Shown in pieces: positions 1-11,600 of a stretch of DNA of 64,000 bases. The stretch comes from Strigamia acuminata (lineage: Eukaryota; Arthropoda; Chilopoda; Geophilomorpha; Linotaeniidae). The translations under genes and the position numbers were made by a program. The stretch spans positions 8,370,001 to 8,434,000 of the forward strand of contig OX442322.1 of NCBI GenBank assembly GCA_949358305.1, given 5' to 3'. Each line of letters starts with the position of its first letter. Position 1 is the stretch's first letter. The notes beneath the pieces were generated by a model. The model was not told the origin of the DNA. It ran no database searches and worked only from the letters and a program-made list of their open reading frames with translations.

Positions 1-3000
1 TCTACAAGTGCAAAGACAAAGAGTGAACCTAAATCGGACAACAAAAGTGCGCCTTCAAAGACTGTAAAGTGCATTTTTTGTGACGACAATCATCTGAATG
101 GATCGTGCGGAAAGGAGTACGAAATCAATGCAAAAATCGAAATAGTTAAGAAAAACAGACTTTGTTTTAACTGTTTCAGAACTGGACATAGAGTCGGTGA
201 TTGCAAAGTCAAATTTTCCTGCAAGCATTGCGGTGGGAGACATCACTCCACCATTTGCAAAAAACAAGAAGTGAAGAATTCTCCAAGCAATGTAGAGAAG
301 CCGAAGGAGCCACAAGTGACGACCCACGTCTCATGTGCCATCTCCACGACCCTTCAATTAATGATTTTCACCGCGGATTTAAAAACGAAGTCTGGTGGAT
401 TTCATCATATTCGTGGCATGATTGATCCGGGCAGCCATAGGTCATTTATTACCACTGCATTGGTCAACCGTCTCAAGTTGAGGAAATGTGGAAGTATATC
501 GGCGACCACTCAAAGATTTAATGACTCTACGCCAGCAGAAATAGACTACGATGTTTTCAACATAAATCTCAAGTCAAAACATGATGAACAAGATATCAAG
601 TTGACCATGTTATCCGTTGAAAACCTTCCGAGAGTGCAAGGAATCTTGAATCCTTCTGTCATAGAAAAGGTGAAGAAACTGAAAATGGAGTTAGCCGAAG
701 ATTTGCCAGCAACGACTGCCAATGTTGACCTCCTGTTAGGAGTTGACGTTTGGTGGAAAATTGTGAAAGAAGGTCGCAAGAAGATTAATGAAGATCTTGG
801 ACTTATCAACACGTTGTTCGGATGGGTACTTTCCGGTGCAGCTGGAAATACCAGCCTGTTTGAAGAGGAAGCCGATCTTACATCGTGTTGCAATACCTGC
901 CAGATCGATATTAATCAGAAGCTGGACAAATTGTGGAATCTGGAAGCGATAGGAATAAATTCTGGAGAAAAAGAATCTGACTTTACCAGAGACAGATTTG
1001 AAAAGACAACCCAGCGAATGGATGACGGAAGATATGAAGTCTTGTTGCCATTCAACGGTTTAGAAGAGGATTTGGACTCTAATTGGGAAAAATCGATAAA
1101 CCAATTGGCAAATACTCTCAAACGAATAGACACGAATGAAGATCTCAAGAAGAGGTATGATGAGGCAATAATGCAATACGTTGTAGAGGAACATGCCGAA
1201 GAGGTTCCCAAAGAAGAACGTTTTTTGAGAAAAGGCATCTATAATATTCCTCACCACCCCGTTGTGAAGGAGGACAGGGATACGACAAAATTTAGGATCG
1301 TGTTCAACGCATCGTCTGCCAAAAAAGGAAAACTTTCGTTGAATGAGTGCTTGTACCCTGGCCCATCTTTAAATCCAGACTTAATTCTTGTGTTGGTGAG
1401 ATTTAGACTATATTGCATCCCTGTAATCGCTGACATTAAGCAGGCTTTCCTTCAGGTTTTGATTAACCCTACACATAGGAATTTCTTACGTTTCTTATGG
1501 GTTACTCGTGACTATTTCAAACAACCGTATTCGTGGCAAAACCTGTGGAATAACATACTAATTTTGAGGATGATTGTCGTACCATTTGGGGTAATATCTT
1601 CTCCATTTCTCCTTTGTGCTACGATACGAAAACAAGCGAAACAATTTGAAGAAACTCATCCTAAAGAAGTAGATGCTTTAGATAGCGGAATCTTTATGGA
1701 TGATTTGACTTCTGGAGGAGATTTCACCGCCGATACAACGACACATGCAGAGAATTTGAAGATGATTCTAGACGACGGGAAACTTCCCCTTGTTAAATGG
1801 GCAACCGCTAGCAGAACCGTCTTTGAAAATCTTCAATCAAAAAATTTTCACATGAGAGGTGAGAATTTTGACGACCTTCAAATCATCAAGATGTTGGGAA
1901 TCTTATGGAATACACAAGACGACATGATTATGTTTAAAATCCCGAAGTTAGAGAAAATTCCCACAACGAAACGCGAAGTGGTCTCATTTATGGCATCCAT
2001 ATTTGATCCGATGGGTCTCATTTCACCTGTCGTTCTTCGAATGAAACTGCTTGTTCAAGCTATCTGGGCTCGAACAAAAAATTGGGACGAAGTGATTCTT
2101 GACTCCGAGAAAAAAGAAGTCGAAGAATTTAATCTCGACATACAGAAGTTGAAGGAATTAAAAGTTCAACGTTGGCTACAGACTTATTCAGGTCAGGACA
2201 TAACATTGGAAGTTTTCTGCGATGCCAGTATGAAAGCATTTGGCTGTTCAATTTTTGTCGTCAATGTGGATGGCAAAAGAACTTTACTGTTGAGCAAATG
2301 CCGTATTGCGCCAGCCAAGAAAATTACGCTTCCTCGACTTGAATTAACTGCAGCATTGGTAGGAGTAAGAATGACAAAGTATCTGCTTGAGAATTTTCTT
2401 CCTGGTTATCCAGTCACTGAAGTGCGATACTACTCGGACTCCACCATTACTTTAGCCTGGATCAATTCCGATAAAAATGTGTGGAAGCCATACGTCTCGA
2501 ACCGTGTTCAAGAAATTACTTCTTCAACCAAGCCCGAACAATGGTCCCACGTACCAACGGAATTTAACCCAGCTGATTTGTTAACTCGACCACAGAACTC
2601 AAAAACATTAATGAACAATAAGCTTTGGTGGTTCGGAGTTGATGTTTCAAAACTAGAGAAAAAGGAAGTTATACAAGAAAATCTTTCAGAAGAGGAACGA
2701 AAAATCATTGTGATGACTATTCAAGTTAAAGAAAGCTTTATTGGTCAATTCTTCAAACGTTTCCGTGATTACAACCGACTTTTAGGAGTTTTTTCTTATA
2801 TTTTGAGGTGGAAAAACAAACTTTTGCGCGGTGAGCCTCTCTCGCCACTCGAGTTAGAGACGAACCAATTGAAGATCCTGCAGTTTTCGCAGAAACTGCA
2901 TTTTTCTGAGGAACTTGAGGATGTGAAAAACAAACGAGAACTGAGTAAACATTCCACCCTACGAAATTTCGAGCTTTTCATTGACGAGGACGGATTACTT

Positions 3001-4203
3001 CGACTTCGTAGTCGCTTGAAAAAATCTTTATTGACTTTTGATGAGGTTTATCCAATTATTCTACCTTACGATAGTTGGTTAACAAGATTGTTGATCAAAA
3101 AAGTGCATCTGGAACTATTTCATGGTGATATAAGCGAAACATTATACCGTTTACGTGAGCAATATTGGATCGTAAAAGGAAGGAGAACAATTCAGACAGT
3201 TATTCGAGAATGTGCAATTTGCAGACGTGGAAAACTTGCACGAAACAACCCTTCTACAGGTGACCTTCCTTCTGAACGTATAACTCCAGCCGCTCCATTC
3301 CAACACACGGGAATTGACCATCTTGGGCCAATTTACGTCGGAACTAACAAGAAAGAACGCAAAAAGGTTTATATTCTTTTATTCACATGTATGGTGACCC
3401 GATCCCTACATTTAGAGGTTTCCGATGACCTTTCTGTTCAAAAGTTTCTACTTGCAATGAGACGATTCGGAGCACGTTTTGGCTATCCTGCTAAAATATT
3501 CTCCGATAATAGCAAAACCTTCGAGCGCGGCAGCGTGGAGTTACAATCGTGGGGAAAACTAATTGGACACAAGGACATACAGACTTTCCTATCTGAAAAA
3601 AGAGTGATTTGGACTTTTATCCCACCACTGTCCCCCTGGATGGGCGGGGCATGGGAACGCCTCGTCCGGTCAGTTAAGGATAAACTTTGAAAAACATTAC
3701 TTCGCTATACAGTTGACTTGGAAACTCTCCAAACTTTGGCTTTAGAAATTAGTTCAGTGTTAAATTCAAGACCCTTATCTTACGTCCCAGACAGTGTTGA
3801 TGGTGGTAGAATTTTGGCACCTGAAAACTTTTTAACAGGAGGCATGCCAAAGTACTTAATAAACAAAAAACTTAGTGCGATTAAAAAATCAGATTTGAGA
3901 AAACTTGATACAAAACGACGAAAATTTATATGGGATTTCTGGCAGATCTGGAAACAGAGTTATCTCATGCAATTGAGAAACTTTTACGAAACCAAAGGTG
4001 ATAAGTTCTTCAAAAATCCTAAAGTGGATCAAATTGTGCTACTAGAAAAAATAGGAACAAATCCCTATTTTTGGCCCCTTGCCAGGATAAAAGAAATTTT
4101 TCCCGGTGATGATGATCTTATCAGAATTGTCAAAGTAGTGTTACCCGATGGAAGAGAGTTAAAAAGATCAGTGAAACATGTGAGAGCTCTTGAACTAGAG
4201 TGA
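1..4203 (+). pseudogene. BEL/Pao gag-pol polyprotein (A1), 5'-partial, one premature stop
   Basis: Frame 1 is open from the first base and reads through three cysteine/histidine knuckles (CIFC..., CFNC..., CKHC...GRHHSTIC), a DUF1758-like aspartic protease (DPGSH near 427), reverse transcriptase with an FMDD box near 1695, RNase H (FCDAS near 2218), a zinc-binding and DDE integrase, and a DUF5641-like C-terminus. A TGA at 3688-3690 replaces the CGA found in A2 and A3, cutting the protein just after the integrase catalytic Glu region. The same frame continues to the normal stop at 4201-4203, so this is one base change and not a frameshift. Compared with A2 I also see Lys to Arg just before the stop and two substitutions near the C-terminus. 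It should act like other BEL polyproteins in virus-like-particle assembly, reverse transcription and integration, but this copy would lack the end of pol. Confidence 0.93.
3688..3690 (+). other. Nonsense codon in A1 pol (CGA to TGA)
   Basis: The sequence reads AAACTT TGA AAA, while A2 and A3 have AAACTT CGA AAA at the matching place. It is a C-to-T change at a CpG. Confidence 0.9.
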
Positions 4204-4258
4204 CTAATAAGACTTTGTGTGTGGTTCTCTCTTCTCTCTCCTTTCGCCGGCAATTCTC

Positions 4259-4268
4259 TGTTGCAACC
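4259..4268 (+). repeat. 10-bp extra copy of the LTR start before the A1 3' LTR
   Basis: TGTTGCAACC precedes the real LTR start TGTTGCAAAC at 4269. A2 and A3 go straight from CAATTCTC to TGTTGCAAAC. It may be a slippage or imprecise plus-strand-priming product. Confidence 0.7.
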
Positions 4269-5826
4269 TGTTGCAAACAGAGTGGAATATAAATAGATAC
4301 TGCTTTTTATTTGCCATTTTATTGTCCTATTAAAGTTTTTAGGTCATTATTTTCTTATATTGTCATGAATTTTGGGTATTGTGTGTTTAAATAGACTTAT
4401 TCTAGTGTGTTTTATTTTGCATAACATTTTAATCTTATTTTACAGGATTTTTTGCATTATTAAAACTATTAAAGTGTTTTATGATACTGTTGTTTATTAA
4501 AATATGATATTTCATTGTCTATTGCATTCATTTCAAGTGTTATTTATAAGAATTTGTCTTATATTATCAATTCCTATTCATTTTGTGTGTTTCCGTGTGA
4601 AATTGGGTGCATCCGTCGTCAAACAGTTCACTAGTGTAATTGGAGTGACGTCATATTTCGAAATCTAGTTCGGTTTTGACTCCAACTTCTAACCTTTCGT
4701 TTTCATTGAATTCTTGTCGTTAGAATTGATCCTAATATTGTTTTAGACTAATTCAGGGGTGATCTGTCGATCTGTGCACTTAGTTTCTTTCCTGGAGCAG
4801 CCGTTTTGTCTGTACGAACGATCGTGACGGACCTCGCATGTGCGTTGCCGTCCGCGATCGTTTCTTTTCTTTCAAGACTAATTTTCATGTGTATTCTTAT
4901 TAAAAGTGCTTTATTTTGAAGGACATTACTTTTCCTAAGTGTATTTATTAGTAACATTACCTAGTATTTGCTATATTCTTGTGTCAGAATTCAAATGTCG
5001 TGTTTTGCCGCTCTTATTGAGTTGTACGGGCGCCATGTTGGATTTATTCGCTAATTTCGTTATTAAATCGATTCTATTGTATTATTAATACTTGTTTTGC
5101 ATTTACTATTTCATTTCATTGTATTTTAGTGCATATTATTTACCATTTCAGTGATTTTGTGAGGTTTTAAATTCAAATCTTTGCATTACGTAACTTTGCT
5201 GTATTCTGATTGGCTGAGCCGATCGTCTGCTTCCCGATCGATTCTTTCTGTATTTTCTCATTGTTTTAAGTGTTTTTGAGCATTGTTACCATTTACTTTT
5301 ATGTTCCTGACATCTTTGTGGTCATTTTGACATATTGCAATTTGATTTTAATGCATTTTTGAGCAATCGCTCACTTCAATGTATTTCATTTTTCTCCGTT
5401 GTCATAGCAACGGAATTTCTCAATTGTGTTTTTTACCTTGGCGCGTGCCGTGACCATTGTTTTGCACGTGCATTTTCTTTGTTAGCCAACGTACATTCGT
5501 GTATTTGGTCAGTTATCATTCTACTTCCGAATAAATAAGTTGTTTTATGTTATCTCCTGGAGTTTTTACTTTCGTCGCCATTACAATGTGTCGGGAGTAG
5601 CCAAACATTTTCCCAGACTGGTCAATGGTTAAGCGGACACTTGGATACCATTCAACAGTAGTTTCTACAGGGATTCCTTCATTCTCCAATGCATTTCGGG
5701 ACAAATTAAATCTGTTTCCACACGGTATACGTACTAACCTCACTATACGATCGTTTGAGTGGATTGGCGGGAGATTCAAAACGCCATGGCTCAGTTCTTT
5801 TCTGTCCTGTGTGATTGACCGCTACA
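4269..5826 (+). repeat. 3' LTR of A1 (1558 bp)
   Basis: It matches the 1632-bp LTRs of A2 and A3 from TGTTGCAAACAG to CCGCTACA. One 73-bp segment is missing between two TATTAAA direct repeats, and there are scattered substitutions. A polyadenylation signal AATAAA lies at 5530-5535, placing R and U5 in the last roughly 300 bp. It also carries an RFX-like palindrome (5396-5413) and a CGCCATGTTGGA motif (5031-5042). Interrupted gag of element C follows directly. Confidence 0.9.
5396..5413 (+). promoter_or_regulatory. RFX/X-box-like palindrome in the A1 LTR
   Basis: CCGTTGTCATAGCAACGG is a near-perfect palindrome fitting the GTTGYCATRGCAAC X-box class, about 120 bp before the polyadenylation signal. 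It recurs in every full A LTR and, in the other orientation, in D. Confidence 0.5.
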
Positions 5827-6993
5827 ACGCTAATATCCACCTTTAGACAAGTGGATGGATCCTACAACTTAGCTCGTAGTGAATTGATTCGAAGTTATGG
5901 GGACGATGAAGCGCAAAGGGCGGCTTTGCTCAAGTCTCTTAAGGAGTTGAAACCAATCACAGAAGTACACCCTGTCAAGGCGGTGAAGGCGCAACTTACA
6001 AAGTTGTCTGCAACCATTAGAGTGCTTGAGCAGTTAAGTGTTCCTGTTCAGACAGCGGGCTTTCTTTTAGCACCGGACGTGTTGAGGAAGTTCCCGCCAG
6101 TTATGGTCACTCAGTTTTACAGATCCCATGGAACCAAATCCTCAAATTTATTGACGATTTTGGACTTTTTTGCCACAGAAGTTAAGCTTCTAGAGCAAGT
6201 AGAATCGTTATGGGATCCAATCTCCTTCACATTAAGAAGGACAAGGTCGATAAGAGCGACCAAAAAGAGCAACGAAAAGGGACAATGTCCACTTGTGCAT
6301 TGGCTCAAGGGACAAAGAGCTCGAGTAATCCCAAGTTGACAGTCGATAAAGCGACTTGCATTTTTTGCAAAGAAGGGCACGCTAACTCCTTTTGCAAAAA
6401 AGAGATTAGCGTTGAGGACAAGTCTGCCATTGCGCAAAAGAATCGGCTTTGCTACAATTGTCTGCAAAGCGGACATATGGCCATTAGATGCCGATTGAAG
6501 ACGTCTTGTAAGACGTGCGGTGGTCGACACCACTCCAGTATTTGCAGGAAGTCAATCGTTACGAGTCCAGGTGGGGCAGAGAAGCCTAAGGACGTTAGTG
6601 CTAACGTTTCCTTGGCGATCTCGTCAACGCTCCAATTGATGATTTTTACTGCCGAATTAAAGACAAAATCTGGTGGTTCGCACACAGTACGTGGGATGTT
6701 AGATCCTGGAAGTCACCGTTCTTATATTCTTAAGAGCGTAGCTGACCGGATACGGCTGAAGAGTTGTGGGTCAATAGAGGCCACAGCCCAACGTCTCAAT
6801 GAGGAGAACGCAGGGTCAACGTCTTATGACGTATATAAAGTCTTGCTTCAGTCTCGACACAAAGTCAAAGAGCTCAAGGTGACAGCTTTAAGCGCAAAGA
6901 GTTTACCACATGTGTATGGTATAGCCAGCCCAGAAGCGATTAGAAAGGTAAAAGATTTGGGGTTTGAGTTAGCTGAGGACTTACTTTCAACTG
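5827..6993 (+). pseudogene. BEL/Pao element C: gag to early protease fragment, frameshifted
   Basis: This fragment resumes in DUF1759-like gag (TLISTF...VDGSYNLAR) right after the A1 LTR. It reads through three knuckles (CIFCKEGHANSFC, CYNCLQSGHMAIRC, CKTCGGRHHSSIC) and the start of the aspartic protease (DPGSHRSYI). The gag part is in frame 1, but from about 6206 homology continues in frame 3. Alignment with element B suggests a one-base deletion in a GTT/GGTT context near 6206-6208. It ends where B1 inserted at 6993, and coding resumes in the same frame at 25933. Proteins this diverged from A (about as close to B) form a separate family. Its 5' LTR and N-terminal gag are outside the window. 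Confidence 0.88.
6990..6993 (+). repeat. Target-site duplication of B1 (ACTG), left copy
   Basis: ACTG flanks B1 here and again at 25933-25936. Removing B1 and one copy restores the codon phase of element C, which supports the LTR boundaries. Confidence 0.9.
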
Positions 6994-7913
6994 TGTTGCT
7001 AGCAACCGCGATGGAATCGTTAGCGGTTCAACTTTTGGGTTTTTAGACAGAAAGTGTCTTTGGATTTTTATTAATCTTTTTGTCTTCATTTAGTATCGTT
7101 TAGCCTGATCGCCAGGAATTTGGAGCACTTACCTGCGCTGATTTCTTGGTCTTGACCGTCTGGGACGAGCTGCGTTGCCATGCCAACTCGTCACTGTTTT
7201 AGATTTAAGTTTTAGTAGAGCCTAGAGCATTTTCTCTTATGTTTGTACTAGTTTTTGGCCTCCCGTGTTTGAGCGCCATCTCTTGGTCTGCTTTGCAATT
7301 AGTGATTGTTGTTAATATGCTTTATTGACAAGTGTTAAAGTGTTATTTGATTTAAGTGACACTGCTCATGCCTGTCAAAGCTTTGAGCTGTGTCTGAGGT
7401 TTAGTTTTGGGCCTTTCAGGCCAGAGTGTTCTTTGCCTGAGTGCATCTGTTATTTATAAGTATTTATTTCCTATGTATTTGCTTTATTTCCATGTAACTG
7501 ATGCATTTCGCTCATTTTGTTCTTGCCTATTGTCGCGCGCCTAACAATGAGCGCGTGCGTCTTGTGTTGTTGAAACTTAACCCTAACGGTTGAGTTTTAT
7601 TTTCCTCTCTCTCACTTTGGAATAAAACTACTGTTTTCTTCCCCAAACCAGTCTATTTCTTCTGCCTACATGATGTGTAGTGAGTAGAGAACCGGGCGCG
7701 CTTTCTCCTCCTACTGGCCGCCACTTTGTGAGTTGATTCGAACGTTTATGCCTGAGATCGTTAACCCTAGATTGCCGTGGTTGGGCCCGACCTTGTCTGG
7801 TTGCGCATGCGCACGTCCACACACCCACTATACTTTCACTTTTCTCCTGGGATTTCTTCCGCCATCGTCGCTGATTGTTTCCCCGTCCTGGTCTGCTGCC
7901 AGTGCTAGCAACA
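6994..7913 (+). repeat. 5' LTR of B1 (920 bp)
   Basis: It starts TGTTGCTAGCA and ends with the exact inverse TGCTAGCAACA, an unusually long perfect terminal inverted repeat for an LTR. The start forms the palindrome GTTGCTAGCAAC. The polyadenylation signal AATAAA is at 7621-7626. CCGCCACTTTG and GCGCCATCTCTTGG resemble the zinc-finger-type motif seen in the other LTRs here but are weaker. Confidence 0.93.
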
Positions 7914-7925
7914 GAATTCACTTCG

Positions 7926-7948
7926 TGGCGCCGTTTTGTTTGACCAGG
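7926..7948 (+). other. Primer-binding site of B1, tRNA-His type with 7-nt insertion
   Basis: It reads TGGCGCCG, then TTTTGTT, then TGACCAGG. The uninterrupted form TGGTGCCGTGACCAGG in B2a, in D and in an inverted A copy is complementary to a tRNA 3' end with acceptor strand TCACGGC, as in tRNA-His. This copy also has C for T at the fourth base. It begins 12 bp after the LTR. Confidence 0.8.
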
Positions 7949-8339
7949 ATAGATGACCGTTTTCGCCAGTTGTGTGCGCCTGATCATCGCGTGCGACTGC
8001 GAGCTTCGACCGTCTGTTTCCTGCCTGAGTTTGCGCCAGTGTTTAGTCCAGTCGTCGCTGTCGTGTGTGTCCAGCGTGTGGTTCCTTGTAGGCAATCGAG
8101 CTGCAGAGAAGCCGCATCCAGTTTACGCCGTCGTGTCGAGTGGATCGTCCAGTTGGCGTCCGAATTTCGTCGTGTGATCACAACGCAGCGTGCATTTGTG
8201 CTTTCCATTCGGGAAGATGACATTTTTAGTGTCTTTTCTTGGCTTTTTGGGGGTTTTTTCGAGTCAATTAGCTTAGTGTGTGTATCAGATTCGGGGAAAG
8301 AGTGTGTCTTTTTGTGTAAAGAGTATCTTATCGTGTTAG

Positions 8340-8370
8340 CTCCATATAACTGCTGGAAAAAGCAGGGGAG
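8340..8370 (+). promoter_or_regulatory. Conserved leader hairpin (B1)
   Basis: CTCC pairs with GGAG, and an inner stem CTGC/GCAG encloses an 8-nt loop, with ATATAA bulged on the 5' side. The same architecture occurs in the leaders of A and D. It may act in packaging, dimerisation or translation. This is inferred from the sequence only. Confidence 0.55.
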
Positions 8371-8631
8371 TTTAAGTCGCTTTAAGTAGAATCGTTTCTA
8401 GACGTTGTATCGTCTCGTTAGTTAGCTAAAAGAAAGTTTCTAGACGTCTGACCGTCTTGTTAGTTGTGTGTTTCTCAGTGAAGCTCACGCGCCATTGGTT
8501 GCTATCAAACCGTGGTGTTGTTTTCTTGCTTACGCCAGTGGCAGTTGTGTCGCCTTGGTGTCTTGCCGTGTGTTAAAAGTTACCGTGCTATCTAATTGTC
8601 TTTGCTTTCCTACTTGCAGAGGACATTTGGC

Positions 8632-11600
8632 ATGGCAACTCAGACGGGAACGGGTTCCAGACCCACCACTCCGGGTGGAACTCCAATCTCTCCGCGAGCT
8701 CCTACGCCAGAGCAAATGGACTTGGTGGAGGCTCGCTACAATTCGCTGGTCCAAGCATTGGATCAATTCCTGACGAGGTCGCGTATCTTGACCGATCCCG
8801 GGGAAGTGGAAGCAGCTCTCTTGTCTGCGGAGCAGCAAGAGCGTCGTCTTTTGAACGATGCGAATACGTTGCAGGCTTATTGGACTCGTGCAACATATTT
8901 GCAAGGAATAGCTCAGATAGAAGAATTGTCTTCTCAGGTAGATCATCTGCGTAACAGACATCAGGTGTCTCAGAGGATGGTCACTCATTGGTCAGCGTCG
9001 CAGTTGAACCAAACAATTAATACGAGTGCGTTGTCTGGCTTTCCAGGGGCTGGAACGACGGTTAATACCCGCCGGCCTCCTAATACGAAGTTGCCTACGC
9101 TGCAGACAGTGAAGTTCACTGGAGATGTGGTCAAATTCCGCTCCTTCTTGAGTAGCTTTGACACATCAGTGCACACCAACTCGGAGTTGTCCGAGACAGA
9201 GAAGTTACAATACTTACAGTCTATGTGTGAAGGTGATGCTGCAACGCTCATCTCTTCCTATCAGTTAGTTGATGGGTCGTATATTCTTGCTAGAGAAGAG
9301 CTCATCCGCAGTTACGGAGGTGATGAGGCTCAGAGAACGGCTCTCATGAAGAGTATAAAAGATATGAAGCCGATTCTTGACGTGCATCCTACCAAGGTGC
9401 TCAAGTCGCAGCTTGCCCGTGTCTCCACGACAGTTCGCATGCTGGAACAACTGCAAGTTCCGGTTCAGACTGCTGGGTACGTGCTAGCTGACGACGTTTT
9501 CAGGAAGTTCCCGTACCGAATGGTTCTTCGATATTACGAGGTTAAGGGAACCAAGTCACAGAATTTGGTGAACATGTTGGACTTCTTTGCGGAAGAACTT
9601 AAGATTCTTGAGCGCATTGAAGAGGTTATCGGGTTCACACACCTGCCGTCCTTGAAGCAGGTTTCCGAAAAGGCTGACCGGTCTGAGAAAGAGCGTAAAG
9701 GTGCCATGGCGTCTTTGGTCGCTGCTCAGAGTCCGAAAGGGCCGTTAAGTCCAAGACAGGGGCCAACCAAGCCCGCTTGTCCGTTCTGTAAGGCTGATCA
9801 TTTGGCTCAAGATTGTACAAAGGTTGTAGAGGTAGAGGCAAGAACTGAAATAGTTCGCCGTGACAGGCTCTGTTTCAACTGTCTTCGCAGCGGTCACTCA
9901 TTCAAGCAGTGTCCGAGTCGTTTTGCCTGCCGGTCGTGCGGTGGTCGTCACCATACCGCTATTTGTCGGGGTGCTAAGGACAAATCTCCTGTTCTTCAAG
10001 ACAGACCAAGGGAATTGCAGGTCGTTACGAACGTTACATTGTCCGTTGCTTCATCTTTGCAGCTGATGATCTTTTCAGCAGAACTGACCACTAAGTCAGG
10101 TGGGTCGCATCGCATTCGAGGCATGCTGGACCCAGGAAGCCATCGCTCCTACATTCTAAAGAGCTTGGCAGATCGCATTAAGTTGCGACGATGTGGTGTC
10201 GTGCACGCTTCTACTCAGCGCTTTAATGAGCGTGATCCAGTGCCGACAGATTACGACGTTTTCTCTATACGTCTGAAGTCTCGCCATAACGCGAAAAACA
10301 TCACAGTGTCCGCTCTGAGTGTGGAACATCTTCCGCAGGTGTCGGGAATCGTTCACGCCGAGACCATTGAGAAGGTCAAAGCCCTAGGTCTTGAGTTGGC
10401 CGAGGACTTACCGTCGACCGCCCAGCACATTGACGTCCTGTTAGGGGTTGATGTTTGGTGGCAGGTCTGTCTAAACGGTCGCAAGCGACTCGACCAGTCG
10501 TCCGGGTTGATTAACACCATATTTGGATGGATTTTGTCGGGTGCGGCTGGATCTGCGGATTTGCTTCTCGATGACACGTCTTCAGTAGCTTGCTGTGCGA
10601 CGTGCGACGTTTCTCCTGACAAAGAGCTGGAACGCCTATGGTCACTTGAAGCTGTGGGTATTCGTGCAGGAGAGCGCGATTCTGATTTCGTTCGAGATCG
10701 ATTCGAACAGTCCACTGTTCGCCTCGAAGACGGTCGTTACCAGGTACGCTTACCTTTTAATGAGCATGTTACCGGACTCGAGTCCAATTGGGAGCTGGCA
10801 GTCACGCAGCTTTCCAATACGCTGAAGCGCATAGATGCGAGTACCGACCACAAGAAACGCTATCATGACGCGATGTGGGCATATGTTTGCGAGGATCATG
10901 CCGAAGTGGTTCCTCCGGCCGAACGTTTCTGGACAGAAGGGGTTTACAATATCCCACATCACCCTGTTATTAAGGAGGATCGTGAGACCACGAAGTTCAG
11001 GGTCGTTTTTAACGCCTCTTCTTCAAAGAAGGGCGCGCGGTCGCTCAATGACTGTTTATACCCTGGGCCGTCTCTCAATCCCGATATCATCCGGGTTTTG
11101 ATTAGGTTTCGTTTGATGTGCATTGCTATCATTGCCGACATCAAACAGGCATTTCTGCAAGTATCGATCGATCCGAAGCATCGCAATTTCTTGCGCTTTC
11201 TTTGGGTGGCGGATGGATATTTCGCCGACGTGTATTCGTGGCGAAACCTGTGGGACAACTTGGTTGTCCTACGGATGACGGTGGTTCCGTTTGGTGTAAA
11301 CTCCTCACCATTTTTACTTTGCGCAACGATTCGTGCGCAAGGGCAACTTCATGCTGCCTCACACCCGAAAGAGGCGGATGCTCTCGATAAGGGTATCTTC
11401 ATGGACGACCTTACGTCTGGCGCTGATCGTCCGCCAGCAGCTGTTGCTCATTGTGTGAATTTACGCAATATTCTCGACGCCGCAAAGTTACCGCTAGTTA
11501 AGTGGGCAGCGTCGAATAGTGAAGTCTTTGGTTCCCTGAAAGAGGAAGGGTTCCATATGAGAGCTGATTCGTTCGAGAATCTCGGTGTTATTAAAATGCT

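Larger units (their letters stand above)
1..5826 (+). mobile_element. BEL/Pao retrotransposon A1 (5' part outside window)
   Basis: This is the 3' two-thirds of a family A element. It has gag-pol from just before the zinc knuckles to the stop at 4203, a short 3' untranslated stretch, and a 3' LTR ending at 5826. It sits inside the gag of element C, whose coding sequence resumes at 5827. The 5' LTR and N-terminal gag lie left of the window. Its coding part differs from A2 and A3 at only a few bases by eye, but its LTR is more diverged and carries a 73-bp deletion, so it is the oldest or most damaged A copy here. Confidence 0.93.
7914..8631 (+). other. B1 5' leader (non-coding)
   Basis: These 718 bp run from the LTR end to the gag ATG. 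They contain the primer-binding site, a conserved hairpin (8340-8370), duplicated TTTCTAGACGT-containing segments near 8395 and 8448, and a pyrimidine-rich TTGCAG just before the ATG that looks like a splice acceptor. A long open frame crosses it without an ATG near its start. I do not call it coding. Confidence 0.75.

Noticed and set aside
6200-6215. Programmed frameshift between gag and protease in element C
   Set aside because: A, B and D have one continuous frame here and there is no slippery heptamer, so a simple one-base deletion is more likely.
7574-7596. Telomere-like CCCTAACG in B LTRs
   Set aside because: It is a single unit, not a tandem repeat.
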